Made by a program: the position numbers and the translations under genes. From Fimbriimonadales bacterium (GTDB lineage: Bacteria; Armatimonadota; Fimbriimonadia; Fimbriimonadales; GBS-DC): a stretch of DNA of 5,572 bases. This document shows, in pieces, positions 5,296-5,572 of the stretch. Below the pieces are notes generated by a model. That model searched no databases, was not told the origin of the DNA, and saw only the letters and a program-made list of their open reading frames with translations. Location: positions 1 to 5,572 of the forward strand of contig JAOAES010000180.1 of the NCBI GenBank assembly GCA_026416655.1. Reading direction: 5' to 3'. The number at the start of each line of letters is the position of its first letter. Within the stretch, counting starts at the first letter, position 1.

Positions 5296-5572
5296 GTGTG
5301 CCTGAATAGCCTTTATCGCTTGCCCCACGCGCTCACGCGCCACATAGATAAATCCATCCCGTGAGAGCGCGCCGCCGATAAAAAGCCCCGCCACCGCCGT
5401 TTCGTAGGTTTCGGGGTCATGTTCCGGCTTGCCGTCCACGCCGAACGCGACGCCGAGCGGCTCCAGCAGACTGCGGTTCGGCTCCAGCCCTATCAGCACC
5501 AGAACAAAATCTACAGGCAGGCTTTCGATGCCCTGCTCACAGCGCAAGTCAACGCACTCAGGCTGAATTCGC
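5281..5572 (-). CDS. NAD(P)/FAD-dependent oxidoreductase, thioredoxin-reductase-like, C-terminal fragment
   Basis: Only the last 96 codons are in the window; the frame is open to the right edge, so the start lies outside. The visible part reads as the end of a two-dinucleotide-fold flavoprotein. VDFVLVLIGLEPNRSLLEPL is the closing strand and loop of the NAD(P)H domain. ETYETAVAGLFIGGAL is the FAD-binding segment, and the helix FIYVARERVGQAIKAIQAH ends the protein. In thioredoxin reductases the FAD motif is usually T.v.GvFa.GD; here the Asp is replaced (GGAL), as happens in some related, less characterised reductases such as YpdA-like proteins. The redox Cys pair, if any, would lie upstream of the window. 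The substrate cannot be told. The gene ends 35 nt before the HC2 gene and might be co-transcribed with it, though a promoter is predicted in between. Confidence 0.85.
   Translation of the reverse strand, partial: RIQPECVDLRCEQGIESLPVDFVLVLIGLEPNRSLLEPLGVAFGVDGKPEHDPETYETAVAGLFIGGALSRDGFIYVARERVGQAIKAIQAHLHTR

Overview
The window is ordinary bacterial chromosome, GC-rich and densely coded, with no sign of a mobile element, RNA gene or CRISPR array. It holds eight protein genes, two of them cut by the window edges. GroEL/GroES are of the usual bacterial type under a CIRCE operator, and a PilT-type motor ATPase is present. Secretin-like (STN) domains and an HC2 zinc-finger membrane protein with a long proline-rich tail point to a deep-branching diderm-like lineage. 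Armatimonadota or a relative is my guess from general protein flavour only, with low confidence; a 16S or GroEL tree would decide it.

Left part (1-1351, minus strand): the groES-groEL chaperonin operon. groES is complete, and groEL runs off the left edge after 313 codons. A sigma-70-type promoter (TTGACA, 19 bp, TATCCT) sits upstream, and a perfect CIRCE inverted repeat (TTAGCACTC-N9-GAGTGCTAA) lies at the predicted transcription start, so HrcA heat-shock repression is expected.

Middle (1447-3345, plus strand): divergent from groES, a 367-aa PilT-type ATPase is followed after only 3 nt by a 263-aa NADP-type short-chain dehydrogenase of the DHRS7-like group. A perfect 14-bp hairpin with a GAGA loop (3353-3384) fills the gap between this pair and the convergent genes that follow.

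Right part (3385-5283, minus strand): three genes joined by two 4-nt ATGA overlaps, read right to left. They are an HC2 zinc-finger, single-TM, proline-rich protein; a protein with two STN-like repeats, a linker and a C-terminal zinc ribbon; and a B-box zinc-finger plus TM2-like membrane protein. Each carries a different Cys-based zinc module, and each is recognised only at domain level. A good promoter (TTGCAT-N17-TACAAT) precedes the first gene and overlaps the 3' end of the gene upstream, the C-terminal piece of a thioredoxin-reductase-like flavoprotein cut by the right edge. This three-gene cassette is the best candidate for something undescribed: it looks like a membrane-linked sensing or assembly unit, but no function can be assigned from sequence alone.
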